64,000 bases of DNA from Stieleria maiorica (GTDB lineage Bacteria > Planctomycetota > Planctomycetia > Pirellulales > Pirellulaceae), in assembly GCF_008035925.1 (NCBI RefSeq), contig NZ_CP036264.1, forward strand, positions 7,783,641 through 7,847,640, given 5' to 3'. The notes beneath the pieces were generated by a model, which was not told where the DNA came from, ran no database searches, and saw only the letters and a list, made by a program, of their open reading frames with translations. The stretch's first letter is position 1, and each line of letters starts with the position of its first letter. The translations under genes and the position numbers were made by a program. This document shows, one piece after another, positions 43,499 to 51,934 of this stretch.

Positions 43499-44695
43499 AT
43501 GGATCTATCGGATCACGAAACACTGCTGGCGCCGATTTCCGATGACGAACCCTGCGGTCCGGACTTGGAGTACGATGCGGAGTTTGGCGAGATGGAGCGG
43601 GCTGCGCAGAGCAGCGAAGAGCAGCAGTTCGGTGACACCATCGTCGAGGCGGAACCGCCGGATTGGAAAGATGTCAAAAAGCGCGCCGAAGCGCTGCTGT
43701 CACGCACCAAAGATATGCGTGTGGTCGCCTACCTGGCGCGGGCCACGCTGAATCAAGATGGCGTGGTCGGTTTTTCACAGGCAGTGCATTTGCTGCGAAG
43801 TTATCTGGAAACGTTTTGGGACACGGTTCATCCCGAGCTGGACCACGAAGACAACGACGATCCGACCTATCGCATGAACACGTTGATCACGTTCTGCGAT
43901 GAACAGGGGATCTTGAAGGAGTTGCGTGACGCGCCGTTGGTCGCCTCACGCACCGTGGGACGTTTTTCACTGCGCGACGTCGAACACGCCCGCGAAGCCG
44001 CCGAAAACCCGCCCGAGGATGGCGACGCCGGCGAGGAGTCGGGAGCCAAGGGGCCGACGCTGGCCGTGATCGAGGCTGCGTTCAGCGACACCGACATCGA
44101 AACGATCCAGGCGACCGAGGAGGCACTCCGATCGGCGGCCGAGCATATCGACGCGATCGAGAAATTTGTCACGCTGCAGGTCGGTGTCAACTTCGCCGTC
44201 AGTCTTGCTCCGCCACGGTTGTTGCTTGAAGAGATGGACAAGTTCGTCGTCTCGCAGCTCGAACGGCGTGGCGTTTACGCCGACCAAGCGGAAGCCGAAA
44301 GCGAAGACGAATCGGGTTGGGGCGACTCCAGCTGGGATGACAGTTCCGGCGGCGACGCCGCCCCGCAGGGTGATGCCGCGGCAGCGTCTGCCCCCGCGGC
44401 GGCACAGGGCTATCGCGTCAACGGCAAGATCACGTCACGCAAAGAAGCGATCAAGGCGTTGGATGATGTTTGCGATTTCTACGAGGAGAACGAGCCGTCC
44501 AGCCCGCTGCCCCTGCTGATCCGCCGTGCCCAACGACTCGCCTCGAAAAGCTTCCTGGAGATTCTTCGTGATTTGGCACCCGATGCGGTGTCACAAGCCG
44601 AGGCGTTAGGTGGAAGCAGCTCGGAGAGTTCCGATTCCTCTTATACCAGCAGCGATTCCAGCGACGCTGCTGCCGACGATTCATCAACCTGGTGA
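43499..44695 (+). CDS. tssA: TssA T6SS baseplate-associated protein
   Basis: From the ATG at 43499 (MDLSDHETLLAPISDDEPCGPDLEYD) the product has 398 residues. The ImpA N-terminal domain is clear: LLAPISxxxPCGxDLxYDxEF, DWKDVKKRAEALLSRTKDMRVVAYLARATLNQDGV, RSYLETFWDTVHPELDHEDNDDPTYRMN. The C-terminal part has the ITSRKEAIKALDDVCDFYEENEPSSPLPLLIRRAQRL motif, and the last ~35 residues are Ser/Asp-rich. It starts assembly of baseplate and tail. Confidence 0.93.
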   Translation: MDLSDHETLLAPISDDEPCGPDLEYDAEFGEMERAAQSSEEQQFGDTIVEAEPPDWKDVKKRAEALLSRTKDMRVVAYLARATLNQDGVVGFSQAVHLLRSYLETFWDTVHPELDHEDNDDPTYRMNTLITFCDEQGILKELRDAPLVASRTVGRFSLRDVEHAREAAENPPEDGDAGEESGAKGPTLAVIEAAFSDTDIETIQATEEALRSAAEHIDAIEKFVTLQVGVNFAVSLAPPRLLLEEMDKFVVSQLERRGVYADQAEAESEDESGWGDSSWDDSSGGDAAPQGDAAAASAPAAAQGYRVNGKITSRKEAIKALDDVCDFYEENEPSSPLPLLIRRAQRLASKSFLEILRDLAPDAVSQAEALGGSSSESSDSSYTSSDSSDAAADDSSTW

Positions 44696-44754
44696 CCTTA
44701 CAATTCCTACCGCGGCGGGAAGTGCCCGCCCGAATTCTTACGCAGGAGTAACAG

Positions 44755-45285
44755 ATGGCTAAAGCTAGCGCTCAGAAATTTATCGCGAGGAATCGAGCTC
44801 CTCGCGTGCAAATCGAATACGACGTGGAAGTCTACGGTGCCGAAAAGAAGGTTCAGCTTCCCTTCGTGATGGGCGTGCTGGCCGACCTTTCGGGGAAGCC
44901 CGAAGAGCCGCTCGCTCCGGTGGCCGATCGCAAGGCGCTCGAGATCGATGTGGACAACTTCGACGAGCGAATGAAGTCGATGAAACCGCGCGTCGCTTTC
45001 CAGGTGCCCAACACGTTGACCGGCGAAGGCAACATGGCGGTCGACCTGACGTTCGAAAGCATGGACGACTTTTCCCCCGCCGCGATCGCTCGCAAGGTTG
45101 ACTCGCTGAGCAAATTGCTGCAGGCCCGCGAGCAACTCTCCAACCTGCTGACCTACATGGACGGCAAGGACGGGGCCGAAGCCCTGCTCGCCAAAGCGCT
45201 CAAAGATCCCGCACTGCTGCAATCGCTTTCGGCCGCCCCGAAAGCAGACGGCGGCGACGCTGAAACACCCGCAAACGAGGAGTAA
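44755..45285 (+). CDS. tssB: TssB T6SS sheath small subunit
   Basis: A 176-residue protein with the TssB signature RVQIEYDVEVYGAEKKVQLPFVMGVLADLSG, then DRKALEIDVDNFDERMKSMKPRVAFQVPNTLTG and ARKVDSLSKLLQAREQLSNLLTYMDGKDGAE. The ribosome-binding site gcaggagtaacag immediately precedes the ATG. With TssC it forms the contractile sheath. Confidence 0.96.
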   Translation: MAKASAQKFIARNRAPRVQIEYDVEVYGAEKKVQLPFVMGVLADLSGKPEEPLAPVADRKALEIDVDNFDERMKSMKPRVAFQVPNTLTGEGNMAVDLTFESMDDFSPAAIARKVDSLSKLLQAREQLSNLLTYMDGKDGAEALLAKALKDPALLQSLSAAPKADGGDAETPANEE

Positions 45286-45291
45286 TTCAAA

Positions 45292-46791
45292 ATGAGTACT
45301 GACGAAGCCGCATCCGGACAGCAGGCCGAGGGCGCGACCCTCGAAATGAGTGAGTTCTCTTCGCTGTTGCAGAAAGAATTCCGCCCCAAATCCGATCAAG
45401 CCAAAGAGGCGGTGGAAACCGCCGTCCAGACGCTTGCCGAACATGCCCTCTCGCAAACCGCACTGATCTCTGACGACGTGCTGGCGTCGGTCGAAGCGAT
45501 CATCGCCCAGATCGATTCCAAGCTCAGCGAGCAGATCAATCTGATCCTGCACCACCAAGACTTCCAAAAGCTGGAAGGTGCCTGGCGGGGATTGCATCAC
45601 CTGGTCAACAACACCGAGACCGACGAGTTGTTGAAGATCCGGGTGATGAACATCTCCAAGAAAGAGCTTCACAAGACGCTCAAAAAGTTCAAAGGCACCG
45701 CCTGGGACCAAAGCCCCATCTTCAAAAAGATGTACGAAGAGGAGTACGGTCAGTTCGGTGGCGAGCCCTATGGTTGTCTGGTCGGCGATTACCACTTCGA
45801 CCACAGCCCGCCGGACGTGGAACTGCTCGGCGAGATCGCGCAAGTCTCCGCTGCCTGTCACGCACCGTTTATCGCCGGAGTCGATCCGGCGGTGATGCAG
45901 ATGGACAGTTGGCAAGAGTTGACCAACCCACGCGATTTGACCAAGATCTTTCAAACGCCCGAGTATGCGGCGTGGCGATCGCTCCGTGAGTCGGAAGATT
46001 CCAAGTACATCGGTTTGGCGATGCCGCGTTTCTTGTCCCGTCTGCCCTACGGAGCGGCGTCGGACCCCGTCGACGAATTCGCGTTCGAAGAAGACACCGA
46101 TGCGGCCAACAGCGAGAATTATTGCTGGGCCAATGCCGCCTACGCGATGGCGACCAACATCACGCGATCGTTTAAAATGTACGGTTGGTGCTCACGGATC
46201 CGCGGTATCGAATCCGGCGGTGCCGTCGAAGGGTTGCCCTGTCACACGTTCCCGACCGACGACGGCGGCGTGGACATGAAATGCCCGACGGAAATTGCGA
46301 TCAGCGATCGTCGCGAAGCGGAGTTGGCGAAAAATGGTTTCATGCCATTGATCCACAAAAAGAATTCCGACTTTGCCGCGTTCATCGGCGCCCAATCGTT
46401 GCATCAGCCGGCGGAATATGATGATCCCGATGCGACCGCCAACGCCAATTTGGGCGCACGTCTGCCCTACCTGTTTGCGACCTGCCGTTTCGCTCACTAC
46501 CTGAAGTGCATCGTGCGTGACAAGGTCGGCAGCTTTAAAGAACGAAAGGACATGCAGATCTGGTTGCAAGACTGGATCAACCAATATGTCGATGGCAGTC
46601 CGGGCACCTCGGACGAGGAAACCAAAGCTCGCAAACCATTGGCCGCCGCCGAAGTCGTGGTCGAAGAGGTCGAGGGCAATCCCGGTTACTACACCTCCAA
46701 ATTCTTCTTGCGTCCGCATTACCAATTGGAAGGTCTTTCGGTATCTTTGCGGCTCGTCTCGAAATTACCATCAGGCAAAGGGGGGGGCTGA
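45292..46791 (+). CDS. tssC: TssC T6SS sheath large subunit
   Basis: A 499-residue protein: LSEQINLILHHQDFQKLEGAWRGLHHLV, the long central domain with FLSRLPYGAASDPVDEFAFEED, WCSRIRGIESGGAVEGLPCHTFPTDDGGVDMKCPTEIAISDRREAELAKNGFMPLIHKKNSDFAAFIGAQS, and the C-terminal handshake strand region (KARKPLAAAEVVVEEVEGNPGYYTSKFFLRPHYQLEGLSVSLRLVSKLP). It lies 6 bases after tssB with gaggag before the ATG. The ClpV-sensitive N-terminal helix region is retained. Confidence 0.97.
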   Translation: MSTDEAASGQQAEGATLEMSEFSSLLQKEFRPKSDQAKEAVETAVQTLAEHALSQTALISDDVLASVEAIIAQIDSKLSEQINLILHHQDFQKLEGAWRGLHHLVNNTETDELLKIRVMNISKKELHKTLKKFKGTAWDQSPIFKKMYEEEYGQFGGEPYGCLVGDYHFDHSPPDVELLGEIAQVSAACHAPFIAGVDPAVMQMDSWQELTNPRDLTKIFQTPEYAAWRSLRESEDSKYIGLAMPRFLSRLPYGAASDPVDEFAFEEDTDAANSENYCWANAAYAMATNITRSFKMYGWCSRIRGIESGGAVEGLPCHTFPTDDGGVDMKCPTEIAISDRREAELAKNGFMPLIHKKNSDFAAFIGAQSLHQPAEYDDPDATANANLGARLPYLFATCRFAHYLKCIVRDKVGSFKERKDMQIWLQDWINQYVDGSPGTSDEETKARKPLAAAEVVVEEVEGNPGYYTSKFFLRPHYQLEGLSVSLRLVSKLPSGKGGG

Positions 46792-46822
46792 TAGAGGACC
46801 GCGCGATAGGTAGGTTATGCAT

Positions 46823-46849
46823 GATCGCGAGGCACGCGGCCTCGCGATC
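46823..46849. promoter_or_regulatory. strong hairpin between tssC and hcp
   Basis: The perfect 11-base arms gatcgcgaggc and gcctcgcgatc flank a 5-base loop. Only tta follows, so it is not a textbook terminator. It may attenuate transcription or protect the hcp mRNA end, allowing hcp to be expressed at a different level from the sheath genes. Confidence 0.6.
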
Positions 46850-46891
46850 TTATGAAGATACATTGGCACTCGACTGCAAAAGGAAACTACG

Positions 46892-47383
46892 ATGGCTGTT
46901 GATATGTTTTTGGACATTGAAGGTGAGATCAAAGGAGAATCTCAAGACGATAAACACAAGGACGAGATTGATGTTCTCGCCTGGAGCTGGGGGATGTCCC
47001 AATCCGGTTCGTTCCACGTCGGTGGTGGCGGCGGTGCCGGCAAAGCAAACTTCCAGGATATCAGTGTCACAAAGTGGATCGACGCCGCGTCTCCCATCTT
47101 GATGCTCTACTGTGCAAACGGAGATCACTTCAACAAAGCCACGCTGACCGTTCGCAAGGCCGGTAAAAAGCCGTTGGAGTACATGATCGTTGAAATGAAA
47201 AAGGTGCTCGTCACCTCCGTCAGCACCGGCGGTTCGGGCGGCGAAGACCGACTGACCGAAAACATTTCGCTGAACTTTGCCGAAGTCGAAGTGAAGTACA
47301 AAGAGCAGAAAGCCGATGGCTCCGGAGGACCGGTCAAAGGGTTCAAGTGGAACATCCCGGTCAACAAAGGCAGCTCCAGCTGA
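46892..47383 (+). CDS. hcp: Hcp T6SS tube protein
   Basis: A 163-residue protein: MAVDMFLDIEGEIKGESQDDKHKDEIDVLAWSWGMSQ is the canonical Hcp start, followed by the ring-forming beta barrel (FQDISVTKWIDAASPILMLYCANGDHFNKATLTVRKAG). It stacks into the inner tube and can carry small effectors. The ribosome-binding site aaaggaaac precedes the ATG. A hairpin lies upstream. Confidence 0.97.
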   Translation: MAVDMFLDIEGEIKGESQDDKHKDEIDVLAWSWGMSQSGSFHVGGGGGAGKANFQDISVTKWIDAASPILMLYCANGDHFNKATLTVRKAGKKPLEYMIVEMKKVLVTSVSTGGSGGEDRLTENISLNFAEVEVKYKEQKADGSGGPVKGFKWNIPVNKGSSS

Positions 47384-47614
47384 TCGCTGCGGTTTGATTG
47401 CCAACCGATTCGCAGGCCAATGCCGCTCGGGTGCCAACCCGGCGGCATTGGCCCGGTGAACCGGATCGCGTCGCGTCGTACACCATGGGTCGTGATCGGA
47501 TTGATCGTGATCGTTCGACCGACCATTCTCCGCCAGCCGAGATGTCATGCGTCGCTCAACGACGGCGCCGTTCCAGCTGGTCAACCTGCTCGATTCTCCC
47601 AGGACGCAATAATC

Positions 47615-48484
47615 ATGCTCGCCGAAGAGTACCTCCGCGATGGTAAACTGGATGAGGCCTTCGCCGAGTTGAAGAAGGCGATTCAAAAAGACCCCTCGGA
47701 CGCAAAGTATCGGGTCTTTCTGTTCCAAATGCTGACCGTTCTGGGCAAATGGGAGAGTGCTCAGACCCAATTGGAAATCGCCGGCGACCTCGACCCGGGC
47801 AATCTGGCCATGGTCCAGGCCTATCGCGAAGCCATCCGATGCGAAGCAACGCGGGCACGAGTCTTCGCCGGCGAAACCTCGCCGCTGATTTTCGGCGAAC
47901 CCGATCGTTGGCTCGCGCTGATGATCGAAGCACTCAAGCTTTCCGCCACGCAGAAATACCAACAAGCCGAAGATCTGCGTTCGGAGGCCTTCGACCAGGC
48001 ACCCGCCACGTCCGGAACACTCGAAATCACTGGCGATCAGCGGCACGAATTCGAATGGATCGCCGATGCCGATCCCAGGATGGGACCGGTGCTCGAAGCC
48101 CTGCTGAATGGCCAGTATTACTGGATCCCCTTTCACCGAATCGCCCAAATCGATTTCGAAGCCCCCGCCGATCTGCGCGACTTTGTCTGGACTCCCGTGC
48201 ATTTCACCTGGGCCAACGGCGGTGATGCGGTCGGCATGATTCCGACGCGCTATCCCGGGTCCGAGGCCGTGGAGGATTCCCAGATTCGGCTGTCCCGCAA
48301 GACCGATTGGCAGTCGCTCGGTGATGCGGCAGCAGAGATTTCGGTCGGGATCGGCCAGCGAATGTTGGCCACCGACGTCGACGAGTACGCGTTGCTTGAC
48401 GTGCGTAAGATTACTTTGAACGTCGAAGCGGAGGCCGGGCCGGAGGATTCCGAAGCGACCGACCAATCCGGTGGTGATCAGTAA
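47615..48484 (+). CDS. tagJ: TagJ/ImpE T6SS accessory protein
   Basis: From the ATG at 47615 (MLAEEYLRDGKLDEAFAELKKAIQKDPSDAKYRVFLFQMLTVLGKWE) the product has 289 residues. The N-terminal TPR-like helices and the C-terminal WIADADPRMGPVLEALLNGQYYWIPFHRIAQIDFEAPADLRDFVWTP region are the ImpE/TagJ pattern. Family members contact the TssB/TssC sheath and ClpV. The frame is open to 47420, but the upstream part does not resemble the family. Confidence 0.92.
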   Translation: MLAEEYLRDGKLDEAFAELKKAIQKDPSDAKYRVFLFQMLTVLGKWESAQTQLEIAGDLDPGNLAMVQAYREAIRCEATRARVFAGETSPLIFGEPDRWLALMIEALKLSATQKYQQAEDLRSEAFDQAPATSGTLEITGDQRHEFEWIADADPRMGPVLEALLNGQYYWIPFHRIAQIDFEAPADLRDFVWTPVHFTWANGGDAVGMIPTRYPGSEAVEDSQIRLSRKTDWQSLGDAAAEISVGIGQRMLATDVDEYALLDVRKITLNVEAEAGPEDSEATDQSGGDQ

Positions 48485-48489
48485 CCGCC

Positions 48490-48987
48490 ATGGCAGACCT
48501 CAGTTCACAAGAACGGCTGTTTCCATCGTTGCTGGATCGTCTGACCGATGATCAAGCGGGAACAAAGAACGAATCACGCGAGCAACGTGTCTTTTCCATT
48601 CACAAGTTGCGCGCCGCCGTGTTGCGTGACCTGGCCTGGTTGATGAATACGTGCCACTTGGCCGCCAACCAAGATCTGAGCGACTATCCGGAAGTCGAAA
48701 AATCGGTTCTCAATTACGGCATCCCCGATTTGACCGGGAAAACGGTTTCGGGGTTGCAGATCTTTGAAGTTCAACGTGCTCTTCGCCAGGCCATTCTGGA
48801 TTTTGAACCACGGATTCTGGCCGAGACGCTTGAGGTTCGCGGGGAGAAGGACCCGGATTCCCCGCTTTCCAATTCGTTGCAGTTCGAAATCGAAGGCGAA
48901 CTCTGGTCCCGACCATTCCCCGAACGACTGTACCTACGTTCGGAACTGGATCTGGAAACGGGCACCGTCAACATTCACGAAGCATAA
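48490..48987 (+). CDS. tssE: TssE baseplate wedge (gp25-like)
   Basis: A 165-residue GPW/gp25 protein: LFPSLLDRLTDD opens the family motif, AAVLRDLAWLMNTCHL and EKSVLNYGIPDLTGKTVSG follow, then VQRALRQAILDFEPRILAETLEV. It is part of the wedge that starts sheath assembly. It begins 5 bases after the tagJ stop. Confidence 0.95.
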   Translation: MADLSSQERLFPSLLDRLTDDQAGTKNESREQRVFSIHKLRAAVLRDLAWLMNTCHLAANQDLSDYPEVEKSVLNYGIPDLTGKTVSGLQIFEVQRALRQAILDFEPRILAETLEVRGEKDPDSPLSNSLQFEIEGELWSRPFPERLYLRSELDLETGTVNIHEA

Positions 48988-49001
48988 CGAGGCCGCGTCG
49001 C

Positions 49002-50876
49002 ATGGATCCGCGTTTGCTGCACTATTACAACCAGGAACTCCAATTCGTTCGCGAATCCGGGGCCGAGTTTGCGGCTGAGTATCCCAAGATTGCCAGCCGC
49101 CTGGGGATCGACGACTTCGAATGCGCCGATCCCTACGTCGAACGCTTGTTCGAAGGATTCGCCCTGCTGGCGGCGCGAATTCAGCTCAAGCTGGATGCCG
49201 AGTTTCCTCGATTGACCCAGCATCTGTTGGAGATGGTGTGTCCGCATTACTTGGCGCCCCAACCGGCGATGGCGGTCGTGGAGTTTCGTCCCGACCTGAC
49301 CGAAGGCACGCTCGCCGAGGGCTTCCGTCTACCACGCCACACGTTGCTGCACAGCTTGCTGGGCAAGGGCGAACAGACCCGTTGCACCTTTCGGACGGCA
49401 GACGAGGTCACGTTGTGGCCGATCAAATTGAGCAAGGCAGACTATTTCTTGCGAGACGTCGCGGCGTTGGGATTGCCGGATCATCCGTCGGTCAAAGCGG
49501 CATTGGTGCTGCGATTGGAATCCACCGCGGGTTTGAAATTCAATCAGATACCGATCGACCAGTTGCCGCTGTTCATTCGCGGCGCCACCGACATCCCGAT
49601 GCGGATTTATGAACAGTTGATGACCGGCACCGTTGGGATTGCGGTACGGCGCGGTGGATCGCAGTCACCGTGGGACGTGCACTTTGGCAAATCCAAGGTT
49701 CGTCCGCGTGGTTTTGACGACGACCAGGCCTTGCTGCCTTACGGCCCGCGATCCTTCCAGGGTTACCGCTTGCTGCAAGAGTATTTTTCGTTCCCGCAAC
49801 GTTACATGTTCGCCCAGATCAATGAATTGGGGCCTGCGGTCAAGCGATGCGACAGCGAATCGATCGAAATCGCGATCTTGATTCGGCGCGGTGATCCACA
49901 ACTGGCTAACCGTGTCGACGCCAGCCACTTTTCGCTGTTCAGTTGTCCGGCGATCAATCTGTTTGAAAAACGCGCCGATCGAATTCACTTGAGCGACCGA
50001 ACGGCGGAATATCAGGTCATGCCCGACCGAACGCGCCCGCTGGATTTCGAAGTCTACGAAGTCGGTGAAGTGCGCGGTTATGGCACCAGCAATGACCGCG
50101 AACAAGAGTTCAAGCCCTTTTATTCGCTCAGCGACTTTACCGCCGACCATCGCGCCCGGGCGTACTACACCGTCATGCGACGCCAACGTGTGCTGTCGGC
50201 CAAGCACAAGCAGTACGGCCCGCGATCGAGCTACGTCGGCAGCGAGACGTTTCTAAGTCTGGTCGACGCCAATGAATCACCGTATTCGCACGAATTGCGG
50301 CAACTGTCGATCGAAACGCTTTGCACCAATCGCGATTTGCCGCTGCAAATGCCGGTCGGAATCAGCGAGACCGATTTTACGCTGGAGGTCAGCGCGCCGG
50401 TTGAATCCGTGCGCTGTTTGGCCGGCCCGACCAAGCCGATGCCGTCTAAGAGTTACGAGCAGGGGCAAACGACGTGGCGGCTGATCAATCACCTTTCGCT
50501 GAATTACCTATCGTTGGTCAACAGCAAAACCGGCGGCGCGACGGCACTGCGAGAACTGCTTTCGCTTTACTCGGACACAAACAACGTGATGACGGGGAAG
50601 CAGATCGATGCCGTCCGGTCGATCGAATCCACGCCCGTGACGCGGCCCTTGCCCTCCACGGGACCGCTCAGCTTTGGGCGTGGGCTGGAGCTGACACTCA
50701 CGTTGGACGAAACCGGATTCGAGGGGACCGGCGCGTTTCTGATGGCGGCCGTGCTGAATGAATTCTTTGCCAAGTACGTATCAATCAACTCATTTACCGA
50801 GACGGTTTTTCGAACGACCGAGCGAGGTGAGGTAACGCGATGGCCCGCGAAGATGGGACGACGGCACGCCCTGTAG
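49002..50876 (+). CDS. tssF: TssF T6SS baseplate protein
   Basis: A 624-residue protein with the TssF/VasA start MDPRLLHYYNQELQFVRESGAEFAAEYPKIASRLGI and the following CADPYVERLFEGFALLAARIQLKLDAEFPRLTQHLLEMVCPHYLAPQPAMAVVEF. The C-terminal barrel-like region ends NEFFAKYVSINSFTETVFRTTERGEVTRWPAKMG. It overlaps tssG by 37 bases, implying coupled translation and a TssF-TssG complex. Confidence 0.96.
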   Translation: MDPRLLHYYNQELQFVRESGAEFAAEYPKIASRLGIDDFECADPYVERLFEGFALLAARIQLKLDAEFPRLTQHLLEMVCPHYLAPQPAMAVVEFRPDLTEGTLAEGFRLPRHTLLHSLLGKGEQTRCTFRTADEVTLWPIKLSKADYFLRDVAALGLPDHPSVKAALVLRLESTAGLKFNQIPIDQLPLFIRGATDIPMRIYEQLMTGTVGIAVRRGGSQSPWDVHFGKSKVRPRGFDDDQALLPYGPRSFQGYRLLQEYFSFPQRYMFAQINELGPAVKRCDSESIEIAILIRRGDPQLANRVDASHFSLFSCPAINLFEKRADRIHLSDRTAEYQVMPDRTRPLDFEVYEVGEVRGYGTSNDREQEFKPFYSLSDFTADHRARAYYTVMRRQRVLSAKHKQYGPRSSYVGSETFLSLVDANESPYSHELRQLSIETLCTNRDLPLQMPVGISETDFTLEVSAPVESVRCLAGPTKPMPSKSYEQGQTTWRLINHLSLNYLSLVNSKTGGATALRELLSLYSDTNNVMTGKQIDAVRSIESTPVTRPLPSTGPLSFGRGLELTLTLDETGFEGTGAFLMAAVLNEFFAKYVSINSFTETVFRTTERGEVTRWPAKMGRRHAL

Positions 50877-51865
50877 ACGGGACGTTGCAACGGCTAAACG
50901 ATCAACCGTACAAGTTTGATTTCTATCAAGCGATGCGGTTGCTGGAATGTATGTTTTCCGATTCCCCGCGATTCGGTCACACCGTTCGTCTGTCCGATGA
51001 CCGCGTCCGGCTGACCCAGCAACCGTCGCTCAGTTTCGCGCCCTCATCGTTGTCAGAGTTTGAACTCGGCGGAGGGGCCGGCGGCAATGATTATCACAAA
51101 ATGGCCGTCCGCTTTTTCGGGCTGTGCGGTCCCAACGGCGCCCTGCCGCTGCATTTGACCGAATACATCCGTGATCGCATCCAGCACCACGACGACACGA
51201 CCTTTGCCGCGTTTCTGGATGTCTTCCATCACCGCATGCTGTCGTTGTTCTATCGGGCCTGGGCAGACGCGCAGCCGGTCGCCCATTTCGATCGTCCCGA
51301 ATCGGATCGGTTTTCGGTCTACGTCGGTTCGCTGATGGGGATCGGGATGCCGTCGCTGGAGGATCGTGACGAATTGCCTGATTTGGCAAAGCTTTTTTAC
51401 GCCGGCCGATTCGCTTGCCAGGCCAAAAACCCCGAAGGCCTGGAGGCGATGATTTCAGATTTCTTTAAAGTGCCTTGCCAGATCGACGAGTTTGTCGGCC
51501 GCTGGACCGAGATTCCAGAGGACTGTCGCTTCCATCTCGGCGACGATCCCGACAGTTCCAGCGTCGGCGTCGCCTGCACTCTCGGATCACACGTTTGGGA
51601 GTGCCAGCAGAACTTCCGCCTCACCGTCGGCCCCGTCGGTTGGGATGATTTTGCCCGTCTGCTTCCCGGCGGTGACAGCCTGCATCGTTTGACCGCGATG
51701 GTCAAGAACTACATCGGCGAAGAATTGCTGTGGGATCTGAATCTGGTCCTGAAGAAAGAGGAAACGCCTTCGTGGCGATTGGGCGAAGCAAAACTCGGGC
51801 AAACCATGTGGATGGATGCCGCCGGAGTCCAAGAGGACCCGAAAGACTTACTGTTGCACAGCTGA
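50840..51865 (+). CDS. tssG: TssG T6SS baseplate protein
   Basis: A 341-residue protein: PYKFDFYQAMRLLECMFSDSPRFGHTV, VRFFGLCGPNGALPLHLTEYIRDRIQHHDDTTFAAFLDVFHHRMLSLFYRAWADAQPV, and YAGRFACQAKNPEGLEAMISDFFKVPCQIDEFVGRWTEI match TssG/VasB. It binds TssF and TssK in the wedge. Confidence 0.95.
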   Translation: MAREDGTTARPVDGTLQRLNDQPYKFDFYQAMRLLECMFSDSPRFGHTVRLSDDRVRLTQQPSLSFAPSSLSEFELGGGAGGNDYHKMAVRFFGLCGPNGALPLHLTEYIRDRIQHHDDTTFAAFLDVFHHRMLSLFYRAWADAQPVAHFDRPESDRFSVYVGSLMGIGMPSLEDRDELPDLAKLFYAGRFACQAKNPEGLEAMISDFFKVPCQIDEFVGRWTEIPEDCRFHLGDDPDSSSVGVACTLGSHVWECQQNFRLTVGPVGWDDFARLLPGGDSLHRLTAMVKNYIGEELLWDLNLVLKKEETPSWRLGEAKLGQTMWMDAAGVQEDPKDLLLHS

Positions 51866-51934
51866 GTGCATCAATCGAATACACCAGTGGGATAGGCTTG
51901 CCGCCTGTCGTGTTCACAACCCAGGAGAAAGACC

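Noticed and set aside
44707-45954. A 415-codon open frame on the minus strand
   Set aside because: Opposite tssB and tssC, which are clear family members.
46850-48466. A 538-codon open frame on the minus strand
   Set aside because: It is a shadow of hcp and tagJ, whose plus-strand products match T6SS families.
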